Shown one piece after another: positions 13,654-23,773 of a stretch of 64,000 nt of DNA. The translations under genes were made by a program, and so were the position numbers. The notes under the pieces are model-generated. The model was given only the letters and a program-made list of their open reading frames with translations, did not search any database and was not told the origin of the DNA. The stretch's first letter is position 1. The number at the start of each line of letters is the position of its first letter. The DNA is from Neoarius graeffei. Its lineage: Eukaryota > Chordata > Actinopteri > Siluriformes > Ariidae. The stretch is taken from NCBI RefSeq assembly GCF_027579695.1, contig NC_083579.1, positions 67,094,871 through 67,158,870 of the forward strand. Reading direction: 5' to 3'.

Positions 13654-13821
13654 TTATGCCACAGATATGTAGTTCAAATAATAAAGTGAATCAGCACTTT
13701 GGGTTTTGTTTTGTTTTGTTTTTGCAGGAAACCTCTTAAAAAAGAGGAAAATGGCACCAATCGTGGAGAATATGCCATGAGCTGCCGCAAGAAAAACACC
13801 ACAAATAACATTGTATTGTGA
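3147..13821 (+). CDS. prima1: prima1, proline-rich membrane anchor 1 (3 C-terminal coding exons, 5' part missing)
   Basis: PRiMA is a small type I membrane protein that gathers acetylcholinesterase or butyrylcholinesterase tetramers through a proline-rich attachment domain and holds them at neuronal and muscle membranes. Three exons (3147-3288, 5682-5808, 13728-13821) join in frame to 120 residues: a cysteine-containing segment, a polyproline run, a paired-Trp membrane-proximal segment, a transmembrane helix, and the hallmark juxtamembrane motif ICYKAIKRKPL followed by KKEENGT. Introns are phase 1 and phase 2, with GT/AG ends. The signal-peptide exon was not found upstream in the window. The family assignment rests on recalled vertebrate PRIMA1 sequence; the frame and splice sites are seen directly. 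The introns (2393 and 7919 bp) are rich in mobile elements. Confidence 0.93.
4135..4345 (+). repeat. degenerate dispersed repeat in a prima1 intron
   Basis: The stretch around GCTAATCATGTGGCAGCAGC, CATGCAGATACAGGTCAAG and TTAATGTTCACATCA recalls a common teleost repeat. No ends are visible and the family is not assigned. The sequence on either side (3289-4134) shows nothing recognisable. Confidence 0.45.
4372..4691 (-). mobile_element. diverged SINE A relative with a different tail
   Basis: The right part matches the SINE A head and body (CTTCTTGCTGTGAGGCAACA, GGAGAACATG) with many changes. The left part (CAGATGCCCTTCCTGATGCA) is unrelated to the usual tail, suggesting a subfamily with another 3' module. 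Confidence 0.7.
5205..5530 (-). mobile_element. LINE 3'-end fragment
   Basis: A (TTGA)n tail is followed by TTTATTGATCCCAAGCTGGG, the familiar 3' end of a fish LINE in minus orientation. It is truncated and non-coding; family uncertain (Rex-like). It lies just upstream of the transmembrane exon of prima1. Confidence 0.6.
5682..5808 (+). CDS. prima1: prima1 exon: transmembrane segment
   Basis: This 127-nt exon follows the acceptor TTGCACTTTCAG and ends at the donor GTATTT. It encodes VAEPPVLLLRPWWMDF, then a hydrophobic helix of about 25 residues (IVVVTVGCTSTFILLLILLI), then CYKAIKR. The Trp pair before the helix and the CYKAIKR stop-transfer motif match vertebrate PRiMA. An in-frame ATG at 5567 lies in the intron and is not the start. 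The exon ends in phase 2 and joins the next exon to make the Arg of IKRK. Confidence 0.93.
6498..6653. repeat. near-perfect 156-bp palindrome
   Basis: Two arms of about 78 bp meet without a spacer at TTAATTAA (centre between 6575 and 6576), with only a few mismatches. It lies in the long prima1 intron. It may be a foldback-type element; no target duplication was identified. Confidence 0.85.
7486..7771 (+). mobile_element. SINE B copy 1 (tRNA-derived)
   Basis: The head has GAGTTGGCCTATTGGTTAG and a B-box-like GCGAGTTTTACTC, distinct from SINE A. The body contains CATACCAAAGACCATCATAA and the tail is TTTGACTTGATG. Target duplication ATGTACCAAATA flanks it at 7473 and 7772. Confidence 0.85.
7889..8432. 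mobile_element. Harbinger-like MITE with about 46-bp inverted ends
   Basis: CCCCTTTTCCACCAAATCAG at the left is mirrored at the right end (CTTTGGTAGAAAAGGGG); the inverted repeat extends through GGGCTGGTTCGGGGCCAGTG. A short frame at 8163 (MDDFAFVQLLLLAA, stop) may be a transposase remnant. Target duplication unclear. Confidence 0.75.
8435..8940 (+). other. prima1 intron, nothing recognised
   Basis: No coding potential or clear element ends were seen in this stretch. Confidence 0.4.
8945..9813. mobile_element. TTAA-target DNA element (869 bp)
   Basis: TTAA flanks both sides (8941-8944, 9814-9817). The ends share about 19 bp inverted: AGGTGCTGACTGCAAAGTC against the inverse of CTTTGCAGTCAGAAACT. 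No transposase was recognised; a 60-codon frame at 9169 is unassigned. A piggyBac- or Kolobok-type origin is inferred from the TTAA target. Confidence 0.75.
9818..10815 (+). other. prima1 intron, possible further TTAA element end
   Basis: Mostly unremarkable A/T-rich sequence. GTGCAGTACCTCTTTAA near 10325-10341 resembles the right end of another TTAA-type element, but no matching left end was found. Confidence 0.35.
10816..11165 (+). mobile_element. Tc1-like transposon fragment (one end)
   Basis: It starts after a TA with CAACTCCAATTCCAAAAAAG and has the internal repeat TTCAAAAAAGTTGGGACAGG, the 5' end of a well-known fish Tc1-like family. No transposase body or second end follows. Confidence 0.7.
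11251..11632. repeat. double foldback structure
   Basis: Arms 11251-11320 and 11337-11406 are inverted copies with a 16-bp GC-rich centre (CGCGACGCGACG). A second pair, TATAATACATAGGGCCAG (from 11412) and its inverse (to 11632), encloses about 160 bp. Both are probably MITE-type. Confidence 0.8.
11640..13599 (+). other. prima1 intron, nothing recognised
   Basis: About 2 kb of A/T-rich sequence with no convincing exon, repeat end or RNA gene. Confidence 0.5.
13600..13650 (+). repeat. (TG)n microsatellite
   Basis: About 25 TG units, ending roughly 78 bp before the last prima1 exon. Confidence 0.95.
13728..13821 (+). CDS. prima1: prima1 last coding exon: cytoplasmic tail and stop
   Basis: The exon follows a T-rich acceptor ending TTTTTGCAG. 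It encodes KPLKKEENGTNRGEYAM, then SCRKKNTTNNIVL, and a TGA at 13819-13821. The KPL(R/K)K(E/D)ENGT...EY block matches the known intracellular tail. The last 13 residues are short, basic and Asn-rich, and differ from the mammalian end as I recall it. A (TG)n microsatellite ends about 78 bp upstream. Confidence 0.92.
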
Positions 13822-15311
13822 AACAGACACACATTAAGAGCTAATGATGTCTGCATTGCTGCACTCTCAGCACTTACTGACCCAATGTGCAGCAGAAGCG
13901 CTAACCCAAATGTACATCCGATGTCAGAGAACATGAACAAGGTTAACTTGTTGGAAGACTGCAGCCTGGACTGTTACACTACTGCTTTTCACTCTCAGAG
14001 ATCCACTCCCATGCACAACTGGCAAACTGTGGCATAGAGACAATAACGTATATGTGCATGATTTTTTTTTTTAATTTCAATGCCATTATATCAATATATA
14101 ATACCAGATGCTTTATTTTACATTTGATGCACTGGTCTCAAATCTAATTTCTAAGCATAGCATTTTCTATTTATTTAATAAATTATGATTATTTATTTTT
14201 CCGACATTGATGTGGGACACTGCATGTCTTCTGATGAGATGTTTAAAAAAAGACATGGCTGTGTTGTTCAGCTGTGTCTTTGGGAAACTGAACAGATGAG
14301 TTTGCATGGTATGTTGTGCACATCTAATTGAAATCCTACCTGTAGAAATTTTGTACTCAAACTATCATGTGTTCAAAAGATCGATTGACTTGCTCAGGCA
14401 AGGCTGTGGATTCATATTTGTGCTGTATTTATAAATGTTAACGTGATATAACATTGAGACAAGCCTATGCACAGATACTTACACAACATGTTACATCATC
14501 ATCCTAGGATGAACCCTGGAGGTCTTTCCTGGTGTTCTGCTTTATTTCTGTGGTGTAGCATGGTTTCATATTTGCAATGAGACTAAAATGCCTGTCTTGT
14601 ATCATCCTTAGAGCTAGAATTCTAAACACTCCCTTGTCTGTGCAAAATTCTAGTGATCATAGGGACAGTGGACAACTTTGCAAGAGGCACAGTCATGTTC
14701 AAATGTGATTACAAGCTAAGCTTCACAATCCACCAAACAAGGTCCCTTCCATAAAAGTCTACATTTGATGAACGTTAACACTTCACTGATGGAAGATGGC
14801 AGTAAACTTCATGTAGACCGCCATCAGAAAGATAATGAATGTCTGTAATGTTGCTGGTGTTATAATGACAGTATGATAAGTATCATGCTATATTAATGAA
14901 AAATGCATTAACATAGAAGGTCAAACCTTGGGATATACATTACAGTTGGTTTGTTTCAGTGGTTCAAACATGTTCTGTGTCTGAGTGCTGTCTCTCTGTC
15001 TAACTACAATTGTGAAGGTTGTTCTCATCTGCATTGTATCCTAAAAAATCTCAAACAGCTATATGTTAAGATATATAAAATGTATTATATGTACAAATGA
15101 GGGGGAATGATGCATGAATGTAAACAGTGATTTCAAAATACTGTACCTTCTGGACTGTTATTCACTCACCCAGAGTGACTAAATATGTTTATACAATGTA
15201 GAAATAAAACCATGCAAACAGATAGCTCTGTTTCTAATTCAGTGATGTGTCATGAAGGGTGAATAATATATAGATATCTGTTGTTTGATCCAGGTACGCT
15301 AATTACTGTTG
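13822..15311 (+). other. prima1 3' UTR and downstream sequence
   Basis: No second gene or repeat end was recognised. The transcript end lies somewhere here, judging from AATAAA hexamers near 14178 and 15203. Confidence 0.5.
14178..14183 (+). terminator. possible poly(A) signal of prima1
   Basis: An AATAAA hexamer lies about 360 bp after the prima1 stop, in A/T-rich sequence. Another AATAAA is near 15203. Either could end the mRNA; the sequence alone does not decide. Confidence 0.3.
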
Positions 15312-15324
15312 GAAAATGAGTAAT

Positions 15325-15692
15325 CTCATCTCATTATCTCTAGCCGCTTTATCCTGTTCTACAGGGTCGCAGGCAAGCTGGAGCCTATCCCAGCTGACCA
15401 CGGGCGAAAGGCGGGGTACACCCTGGACAAGTCGCCAGGGCATCACAGGGCTGACACATAGACACAGACAACCATTCACACTCACACCTACAGTCAATTT
15501 AGAGTCGCCAGTTAACGTAACTTGCATGTCTTTGGACTGTGGGGGAAACCGGAGCACCCGGAGGAAACCCACGCGGACACGGGGAGAACATGCAAACTCC
15601 ACACAGAAAGGCCCTTGCCGGCCACGGGGCTCGAACCCAAGACCTTCTTGCTGTGAGGTGACAGCGCTAACCACTACACCACCATGCCGCCC
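15325..15692 (-). mobile_element. SINE A copy (full length)
   Basis: Full-length copy with target duplication GAAAATGAGTAAT at 15312-15324 and 15693-15705. Long open frames across it on both strands are shadows of the repeat. Confidence 0.92.
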
Positions 15693-15802
15693 GAAAATGA
15701 GTAATACGGTGTCTTAAATGATATACTATGCCCAAATATCTAAATGTAGGACATATTGTACAGAGAAATTAAAAATTCTTACTGGTTTTATGAGACTGAT
15801 TA

Positions 15803-16077
15803 CACACACACACACACACACATTATCTCTAGCCGCTTTATCCTTCTACAGGGTCACAGGCAAGCTGGAGCCTATCCCAGCTGACTACGGGCGAAAGGCG
15901 GGGTACACCCTGGACAAGTCGCCAGGTCATCACAGGGCTGACACATAGACACAGACAACCATTCACACTCACATTCACACCTACGGTCAATTTAGAGTCA
16001 CCAGTTAACCTAACCTGCATGTCTTTGGACTGTGGGGGAAACCGGAGCACCCGGAGGAAACCCACGCGGACACGGGG
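15803..16077 (-). mobile_element. 5'-truncated SINE A copy
   Basis: It has the tail half and part of the body but no tRNA-like head, ending at GGACACGGGG. It is flanked by TGAGACTGATTA at 15791 and 16078; the intact duplicate at 16551-16751 carries this once and is the empty site. Confidence 0.88.
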
Positions 16078-16180
16078 TGAGACTGATTAACAGCCATGAA
16101 ACTTTTGTTGATGTTAATCACAATAAAACCAGATATAACCATAATTTCCCCTATCAAATTTATTTAAAACTTTTAGTTCT

Positions 16181-16550
16181 CATCTCATTATCTCTAGCCG
16201 CTTTATCCTTCTACAGGGTCGCAGGCAAGCTGGAGCCTATCCCAGCTGACTACGGGCGAAAGGCGGGGTACACCCTGGACAAGTCGCCAGGTCATCACAG
16301 GGCTGACACATAGAGACAAACAACCATTCACACTCACATTCACACCTACGGTCAATTTAGAGTCACCAGTTAACCTAACCTGCATGTCTTTGGACTGTGG
16401 GGGAAACCGGAGCACCCGGAGGAAACCCACGCGGACACGGGGAGAACATGCAAACTCCGCACAGGAAGGCCCTCGGCGGCCCCGGGGCTCGAACCCAGGA
16501 CCTTCTTGCTGTGAGGCGACAGCGCTAACCACTACACCACCGTGCTGCCC
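16181..16550 (-). mobile_element. SINE A copy at the duplication junction
   Basis: Full-length copy. Its right flank equals that of the copy at 15325, but its left flank is the end of the duplicated segment, so it arose by duplication rather than by a separate insertion. Confidence 0.88.
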
Positions 16551-16906
16551 GAAAATGAGTAATACGGTGTCTTAAATGATATACTATGCCCAAATATCTA
16601 AATGTAGGACATATTGTACAGAGAAATTAAAAATTCTTACTGGTTTTATGAGACTGATTAACAGCCATGAAACTTTTGTTGATGTTAATCACAATAAAAC
16701 CAGATATAACCATAATTTCCCCTATCAAATTTATTTAAAACTTTTAGTTCTATCAACATTTATTGCGTTTTGCTTAAATTTTTACGTGGAGTTCATTATG
16801 ACAATGGGAAGTTTTACATTAGCAGATATGTTTATCAAAATGATGTCCATGTGATCCCAGTGTTCAACGGTGGATCTTTGACAATCAAGTGAATTGAACT
16901 CACAAG

Positions 16907-17320
16907 TGTGACGCTGCAGCTTTCTCGTGCTAGGTTCGTCACTAGCCCTCTTGGTCTGTCAGTGTTTTGGCTTCTGTTTTGTGTTTGATTCTCGGCTAGC
17001 AGGGGGAGCTCTAGGGCTCTGATGACGTGACTAATTGGTGGCGTAATTAGGAGCCGGATAAAATCTGGACCTCCCGGTCCGTGAGAGGGCACTTGCTTGC
17101 TCGACATCACGCTTGCTGCGGTGCTGGCTGCGCCCCCACTTTTATTTACCTTTTCGCATTACATTCCATTATGCTGATATGCACTACAGTTTTGCTTTGT
17201 TTTACATTTACTAACTTCTGTACATAGTTTTTTTAATAAACTTATTTTTATGTTTGATATATATCGGTGTGGTCTCCCCCTCTTTATGTTGTGGCGGCCT
17301 TGAGCCAGGAAGTCATGACA
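16907..17320 (+). repeat. 5' LTR of Gypsy A
   Basis: Starts TGTGACGCTGCAG and ends GTCATGACA, just before the primer site. It has a possible TATA-like GGATAAAATC and an AATAAA near 17236. By eye it differs from the 3' LTR at about 4% of positions plus one 4-bp indel. Confidence 0.88.
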
Positions 17321-17322
17321 TT

Positions 17323-17340
17323 TGGGGGCTCGTCCGGGAT
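17323..17340 (+). promoter_or_regulatory. primer binding site of Gypsy A (tRNA-Pro type)
   Basis: TGGGGGCTCGTCCGGGAT is complementary to the 3' end of tRNA-Pro, the same site known from gammaretroviruses. It lies two bases after the LTR. Confidence 0.85.
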
Positions 17341-18012
17341 AATTGACCTGGAAATTTTTTTGGTACTTTGGTGTGTAGGCTACGATTCCCACTACTGGCT
17401 AATGCAGAGTATAGTGCGGGTATGAGTTACGTAATTGATGTTGATTTGTGAAGGCGTACAGGCGTACATTTGGCCTACCTGTTTGGGGGAACTGCACAGG
17501 TTGTATTTTGTTTGGGTTTGTGTTGAGGTAAATTGAGGTGGCGCATAGTCGCATGTCGAGTTAATTATTTCATTTCCAACCTTATTTTTTGCGCGATGTA
17601 TTTTGCAGCTTATGTAGCAGGATGAAACATTTTGGAGCTATCGTTTATCCTCGGCTTAGAGCGCCGTTGCGCTAGGGCTTTAGGCTGGAGTGCCACTGTG
17701 TCTGGGCCGAGGGCATCGCCGTGGAGATTCGGGCTGAATTGGCTTCGGTCGGGGCAGCACGACTCCAGCGGTATCGGTGAGTAAAGAACTTGGCTCTCAT
17801 GCACAGTGTGAAGCTAGGTTAGTATATGGTGGGTAAATGTTTTAGATACGGGGAAGCTCCGTAGTTGGTTTGTCCTGTTTCGTGAGCTGCTTGTACTTCG
17901 CGTTGTAGTTGTTATTTGGGTTGGTTAGTCTGGAAGATCCATTTGTAGTTTATTTTGTATGAGTGTTGGTTGTTTAATTGTTGAGTGAATAGCGTTACAT
18001 TTAAACTTTGGG

Positions 18013-20485
18013 ATGAGTGCAGTGGGGGAGTTTTTGGAAGCTCCATCGGAGAGGTTGTTAGCGACATTGATGAAAGGTCAGCTGCTCAGTGTAGCGGATC
18101 ATTACCAACTGGAACTAACTATTCCTAAGTCTTCTAAAAAAGACCAGTTGTTTGACTTAATTCATAGCAGTTTAAAAGAAAGGCAGGTGCTGCCGGGGGG
18201 CATTCTAATTGAGATTAGTAATCCGGCAACACAACTTTTAGACACATCAATTGGGATTAATCCGACAGCAACACAATTTTTAGACACGTCCTCGATTCCC
18301 AGCATGCAGTCTTTTAAATCTAGCCAGCTGACGTTGGAACAGCAAAAAGAGCTGTTGAAAATACAGCTGGAACAAAAGAAATTGGAAGCACAAGAAAGAG
18401 AAAAAGACTGTTTATTGGAGATAGAAAAGCTTAAACATAATGAGCTGTTGGAGTTGGAAAAGCTTAAACACTAAGAGCTGGAAAGGGAAATTCAGCATAC
18501 GAGACTTAATCTGATTGCAGAGGGTAAAATATCCGCTAGTGGTGGAGGTTTATCCCAGCAGTCGGGATTGTCTGGTATGATTAAGTTTCTTCCCACATTT
18601 AATGAACGTGATCCAGACGTGTTTTTCTCTTTGTTTGAAAACGTTGCTTCCGAAAGAAATTGGAGTGACAAGGATAAAACTCTGCTTCTACAAACTGTGT
18701 TAGTCGGTTGGCGGCACGGTGGTGTAGTGGTTAGCACGGTCGCCTCACAGCAAGGAGGTTCCGAGTTCAAACCCAGCGGCCGGTGAGGGCCTTTCTGTGT
18801 GGAGTTTGCATGTTCTCCCCGTGTCTGCGTGGGATTCCTCCGGGTGCTCCGGTTTCCCCTACAATCGAAAGACATGCAGTTAGGTTGACGTGGGGTGGCC
18901 TTGGGCTGAGGTGCCCTTGAGCAAGGTACCTGACCCCTGACTGCTCCCCGGGCGCTCTGGTGTGGCTGCCCACTGCTTCAGATGGGTTAAATGCAGAGGA
19001 TGAATTTCACTGTGCTTGAAGTGTGCATGTGACGAATAAAGGTTTCTTCTAAAAAAAAAAAGCTCAGGAGGCCTTTGTTGCGTTGCCTCCAGCTGAGAGA
19101 AAAGTTTATTGGTGTGTTAAGGATGCTGTCTTAAAATGTTATGAATTAGTTCCCGAAGCATATCGTCAATGCTTTCGCAACTGGAAAAAGGCCGACAAAC
19201 AAACTCACACTGAGGTGGCCAGGGAATTAATAAGTTTTTTCACCGCTGGCTCTTGGCAGAAGGGGTTGAGAATCTTGTTGTTGAACAGTTTAAGAAGATT
19301 CTGCCTGAACGCGTAGTTGTTTATGTAAATGAACATCAGGTAAAGACAGTTGCAGAGGCAGCTGCGCTTGCCAATGGGTATGTTTTAACACACAAAAATC
19401 AGGTGCCTGAATTTGCTCCGCGTAACGAATACAATCGTCATGATCACCCTCGTCGTTTTAATTCGGGTCCTCCAGTGAGGTCCGAACTTGTCAATTATAA
19501 TAGAGCACGGGAGAGTGATGCACAAAGTAAGTGTAATTATTGTCTTGAGGCTGGTCACTGGAAGAGAGAATGTCCGTTGTTATGTGCACGCAACAAGGCT
19601 AAGGCAAGCGGCAAGTTTGCTGGTTGTGTTGCTAAGAGTAGGCCTGTTCCTGCAGTTTATGTTGAGGGGGCTAAATCAGATGTGGCTTCTTCTACTTCTA
19701 AGTCTTTGGAATCTGAGCAGCCAAATGTGCCAGTGGAGATTATTGGTAAAACGAAGGTGTCAGACAGTGTTGATTACAGTCCATTCATTACTGACAGTGT
19801 TGTGTTGCTGGTAGGAAATGCTCAAAGGGTTCCTGTTAAAATTCTATGGGATACAGGAGCCTCAGAGTCTTTTATTAGCCAATATGTTTTGCCTTTTTCT
19901 TCTGTCTCAGACACGGGTAGTGTTGTTTTAATCCGTGGTATTGGGCTTCAGTCTTTTTTAGTGCCATTACATAAGATCTGCTTATACTCTGGTTTTGTCA
20001 ACAGGGAGGTTACCATTGCTGTTCGGCCATCTTTGCCCATAGATGGTGTGGACATTATCATTGGAAACAACCTGGTGGGTCATTGTGTCTGGCCAGAGGG
20101 GTTACCAGCACCACCTCTTGTGCTTAAAATGGAAGTTAAGCCATTGGCTGAGCCAAACGAGTGTCTCAGGGATTTTCCAGAGGTGTTCACTGCCTGTGCA
20201 GTTACTCTGGCAATGGCTCATGCACAGGCAGAGGGCACAGCTGATGTATCCAAGTCCAGCACTGTAAAATTGTTTGTTCCTGAATTACCAACACCTTTTT
20301 CCTATCGTGAAATTGTGGATGCCCAGATAAAGGATAAAGGTCTTGCAAAGTATTTTGATCTTGCTTCAGATGAGTCTGATAATAGTTACTGTGTGCGGAA
20401 TGGCTTGCTGCTTCGCAGGTGGTTGCCACATGCAGACACGGAGGTGGCAGATCCAGTGTTGCAGGTAGTAGTGCCTGAAGAATAG
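18013..20485 (+). pseudogene. Gypsy A gag-protease region (broken)
   Basis: The frame starts MSAVGEFLEAPSERLLATLM, followed by a Lys/Glu-rich coiled coil (about 18340-18540). A capsid region of the kind related to SCAN domains (CYELVPEAYRQCFRNW) precedes a CCHC zinc knuckle (CNYCLEAGHWKREC) and an aspartic protease site (ILWDTGASESF). Breaks: a TAA at 18472, a SINE at 18709-19058, a frameshift near the T run at 19237 and a TAG at 20483. A 670-bp leader precedes it without a gene. Confidence 0.85.
18709..19058 (+). mobile_element. SINE A subfamily with a different tail, inside gag of Gypsy A
   Basis: The tRNA-like head and body match SINE A, but the tail (GCTCCCCGGGCGCTCTGGTG, GACGAATAAAGGTTTCTTCT, poly(A)) is another module. 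Ignoring it joins LQTVLVG to KAQEAFVA, the expected continuous gag sequence. Confidence 0.85.
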
Positions 20486-20870
20486 CGTAGCATTGTGTTA
20501 AAAACTGCTCACAGGGAGGTAGATGGACATTTTGGAATGAAGAAGACCTACAATCGGTTGCTTCAACATTTCTATTGGCCGCAAATCAAAAGAGATGCAG
20601 CGAATTTTGTTAAATCATGCCATGTTTGTCAAATTGCAGGTAAACCGAATGCATCCATTAAACCGGCATCCCTACAGCTGATTCCATCTGTAGGTACTCC
20701 TTTTGAACACCTAATCATTGACTGTGTTGGTCCATTGCCCCATCAAAATCTGGCAGTGTGTATATGTTTACCATAATGTGTCAGGCTTCGTGGTATCCTG
20801 CTGCATGTCTTGAGGAGCATCACTACTAAGTCCATTGTGAAGTCATTATCTCAATTCATATCTATCTTTG

Positions 20871-21172
20871 TGTAGAACCAGAGCAGGTGGGTGGAGCACA
20901 GAAACACGGCAGGCCAGAACTGAGTTCTCAGAAACTCTTTTATTTTTAATGATATGTGTGGCTTTTCAGCTCATTCACTCTCTCACACATGCATTCAGGT
21001 CGGGAGAGAGCTCCCTTTCTCTGCTCTCTCTCTCCTTTTATAGGGTGCGGTCACTAGGGAAGACACACAAACACAGGTTAACTCACATCAGGTGCAGTGA
21101 TTCTGCCACTTACCTTCCCTGACTCCGCCCTCCATTCACAGACCAATGCTTGACCACGCCCCCGCTGCCACA
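20871..21172 (-). repeat. 3' LTR of Gypsy B
   Basis: A 302-bp LTR preceded on the minus strand by a purine-rich GGCGGTGGGGGTA, the likely polypurine tract. Confidence 0.9.
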
Positions 21173-22741
21173 TACCCCCACCGCCCGACTCAGGCCGGGG
21201 AGCCGTCCGGCCTGCAGCTGACTCCCCCGCCCCCCCCCTTGACGGGAGAGGAAATCTGCCACGACCATCTGCGCCCCCCGGCCTGTGGACCACCTTGAAC
21301 TTAAACGGCTGGAGTGCCAGATACCTGTACCAACGGGTGATCTGCGCGTTGGCATCCTTCATGCGGTGGAGCCACTGGAGGGGGGCATGGTCCGAACAGA
21401 GGGTGAAAGGGCGTCCCAGTAGGTAATAGCAGAGGGCAAAGACCGCCCACTTGATGGCGAGGCACTGCTTTTCTATGGTGCTGTATCGGCCCTCACGCAC
21501 CGACAGCCTCTGGCTGATGTACAGCACTGGACGATCCTCCCCTTCCACCTCCTGGGACAGAACAGCCCCCATCCCTTTGTCCGACGTGTCCGTCTGCAAA
21601 ACAAAGGGGAGAGAAAAGTCAGGGGAGTGTAACAGTGGCCCCCCACACAGTGCAGCCTTTACCTCAGAGAAAGCCCGCTGGCATTGCTCCGTCCACTGGA
21701 CCGGATCTGGTGCCCCCTTTTTAGTGAGATCAGTCAGCGGGCTGGTGACGTCCGAATAATTAAGTATAAACCTACGATAGTAGCCAGCCAGTCCCAGGAA
21801 CTGTCTCACCCCCTTTTTGGTCTTGGGCCTCGGGCAGGCCGCAATCGCTGCTGTCTTATTAATTTGAGGACGCACCTGCCCATTGCCCAAGTGGAAGCCC
21901 AGATACCGTACTTGCACCCGCCCAATCGCACACTTCTTCGGGTTGGCTGTGAGACCCGCTCGCCTCAGCGACTTAAGGACGGCCCTTAGATGTTTTAGGT
22001 GTTGCGGCCAGTCATTACTATAAATAATGATGTCGTCCAAGTATGCGGCCGCGTAGGTGGCGTGGGGGCGGAGGACCCTATCCATAAGCTGCTGGAACAT
22101 AGCAGGCGCCCCAAACAGCCCAAAAGGAAGTGTGACGAACTGGTGTAAGCCAAACAGTGTGGAAAAGGCCGTTTTCTGTCGGGATAATGGAGTCAAGGGG
22201 ATCTGCCAATATCCCTTTGTCAAATCCAGTGTCGAATTAAAATGAGCTGTGCCTAGTCAATCAAGCAACTCATCAATATGAGGCATTGGGTAAGCATCGA
22301 ATTTAGACACCGCGTTGACTTTTCTATAGTCCACGCAGAACCGGACCGACCCGTCGGCCTTGGGAACCAAGACCACCGGGCTGCTCCAGTCACTGTGGGA
22401 CTCCTCGACGATGCCCATTTCAAGCATGGCCTCGAGTTCTTCCCGAACCACCTTTTTTTTGTGTTCGGGCAGTCTGTAAGGGTGGCTGTGCATTACCACC
22501 CCTGGGGGCATCTCAATGTGGTGTTCTATGAGGTGGGTGCGGCCGGGCAGGGGCGAGAATACGTCAGAAAATTCTGTCTGCAACTGGGCAACCTCCGTGA
22601 ATTGGGTCGGGGAGAGGTGGTCTCCACAGGGGACCGGAGCAGTGGGCGATGTCAATTTTACTTTTTGAACCTCCGGCCCCAGCTCCGCCTTCTCTGGAAC
22701 CACCGACACCAACGCCACCGGGACCTCCTCGTTCCAAAGTT
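21173..22741 (-). pseudogene. Gypsy B reverse transcriptase and RNase H
   Basis: RT begins near 22718 and shows FCVDYRKVNAVS, a TGA at 22259-22257, then LTKGYWQIPLTP, FGLFGAPAMFQQLMD and the active site YLDDIIIYS. RNase H follows with LQTDTSDKGMGAVLSQE, EKQCLAIKWA and LCSDHAPLQWL. A frameshift near 21250 garbles the last residues before the polypurine tract and 3' LTR. Confidence 0.88.
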
Positions 22742-23770
22742 TTAACAGATTGAGGTGGTAAATCTGTAATGCCCCACCCCGTCCGTTCGCTGCACCTCAT
22801 AGTCGACATCCCCGACTCGCCATGTGACCTCAAAGGGTCCTTGCCACCTGACGATCAATTTGGAGCTCGACGTGGGCAACAACACGAGTACTTTATCTCC
22901 CAGTGTGAATTCCCTAAGGCATGTGCCCCTGTCGTACAGACTGACTTGACGTTCTTGGGCCTGCCGCAAATTCTCCTGGGTTAGGTGTGTGAGGGTGTGG
23001 AGTTTGGCGCGCAGGTCAATAACGTATTGAATTTCATTTTTGCTTGTTGAAGGTCCCTCCTCCCAATTTTCACGCAGCACATCTAAAATGCCACGTGGCT
23101 TATGCCCTTATAATAATTCGAATGGGGAGAACCCTGTGGAGGCTTGTGGGACCTCTCGCACTGTGAATAACAGGGGCTCGAGCCATTTATCCCAGCTGCG
23201 TGTGTCCTCGCTTACAAATTTTTGAATTATGTTCTTGAGGGTGCGGTTGAACCTTTCAACTAAGCCATCCATTTGTGGGTGATAAACGCTGGTGCGGATA
23301 GGCTTAATTCCCAGTAACCCATACAGTTCGCGCAGTGTGCATGACATAAACGTAGTGCCTTGATCAGTGAGAATCTCTTTGGGGATTCCGACTCGGGAGA
23401 TGACGGGGAAGAGTGCTTCCTCAATACTGTGTGCTGAAATATTGCGAAGAGGCACTGCTTCCGGATATCGCGTTGCATAGTCCACCAGAACTAAAATAAA
23501 GTGATATCCTCGTGTTGACCGATCTAATGGCCCAACAAGATCCATCCCAATTCTTTCGAATGGGGTCTCGATTAATGGCAGAGGGTGCAAAGGCGATTTT
23601 GGAATGGCCGCTGGATTTACTAACTGGCATTCGCGGCACGCCGTACACCACCTACGGACATTGCCGCGAATCCCTGGCCAATAGAACCGGGCCATTATTT
23701 GGGCTAGTGTCTTATCCTGCCCTAAGTGTCCGGCCATGGGATTAAAGTGAGCCGCCTGGAATATAAATTC
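22742..23770 (-). pseudogene. Gypsy B integrase
   Basis: HHCC domain (GHLGQDKTLAQI, CTACRECQLV), catalytic core with DLVGPLDRSTRGYHF, LTDQGTTFMS and YHPQMDGLVERFNRTLKN, then a C-terminal domain (GDKVLVLLPTSSSKLIVRWQ). The D,D,E residues are visible. A TAA at 23108 and a frameshift before QIYHLNLLKLWNEE break it. Confidence 0.87.
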
Positions 23771-23773
23771 TTA

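Larger units (their letters stand above)
15693..16751 (+). repeat. tandemly duplicated 200-bp segment separated by SINEs
   Basis: The segment from GAAAATGAGTAATACGG to CTTTTAGTTCT occurs at 15693-15802 plus 16090-16180 (split by a SINE) and intact at 16551-16751. With the adjoining SINEs it forms a tandem duplication of SINE plus flank. Confidence 0.88.

Noticed and set aside
13674..13940. 88-codon minus-strand frame over the prima1 last exon
   Set aside because: It is the antisense of a well-supported exon and intron.
17323..17340. Endogenous retrovirus, because the primer site matches that of gammaretroviruses
   Set aside because: The coding domains are Gypsy-type, integrase lies before RT, and no envelope-like frame is present.
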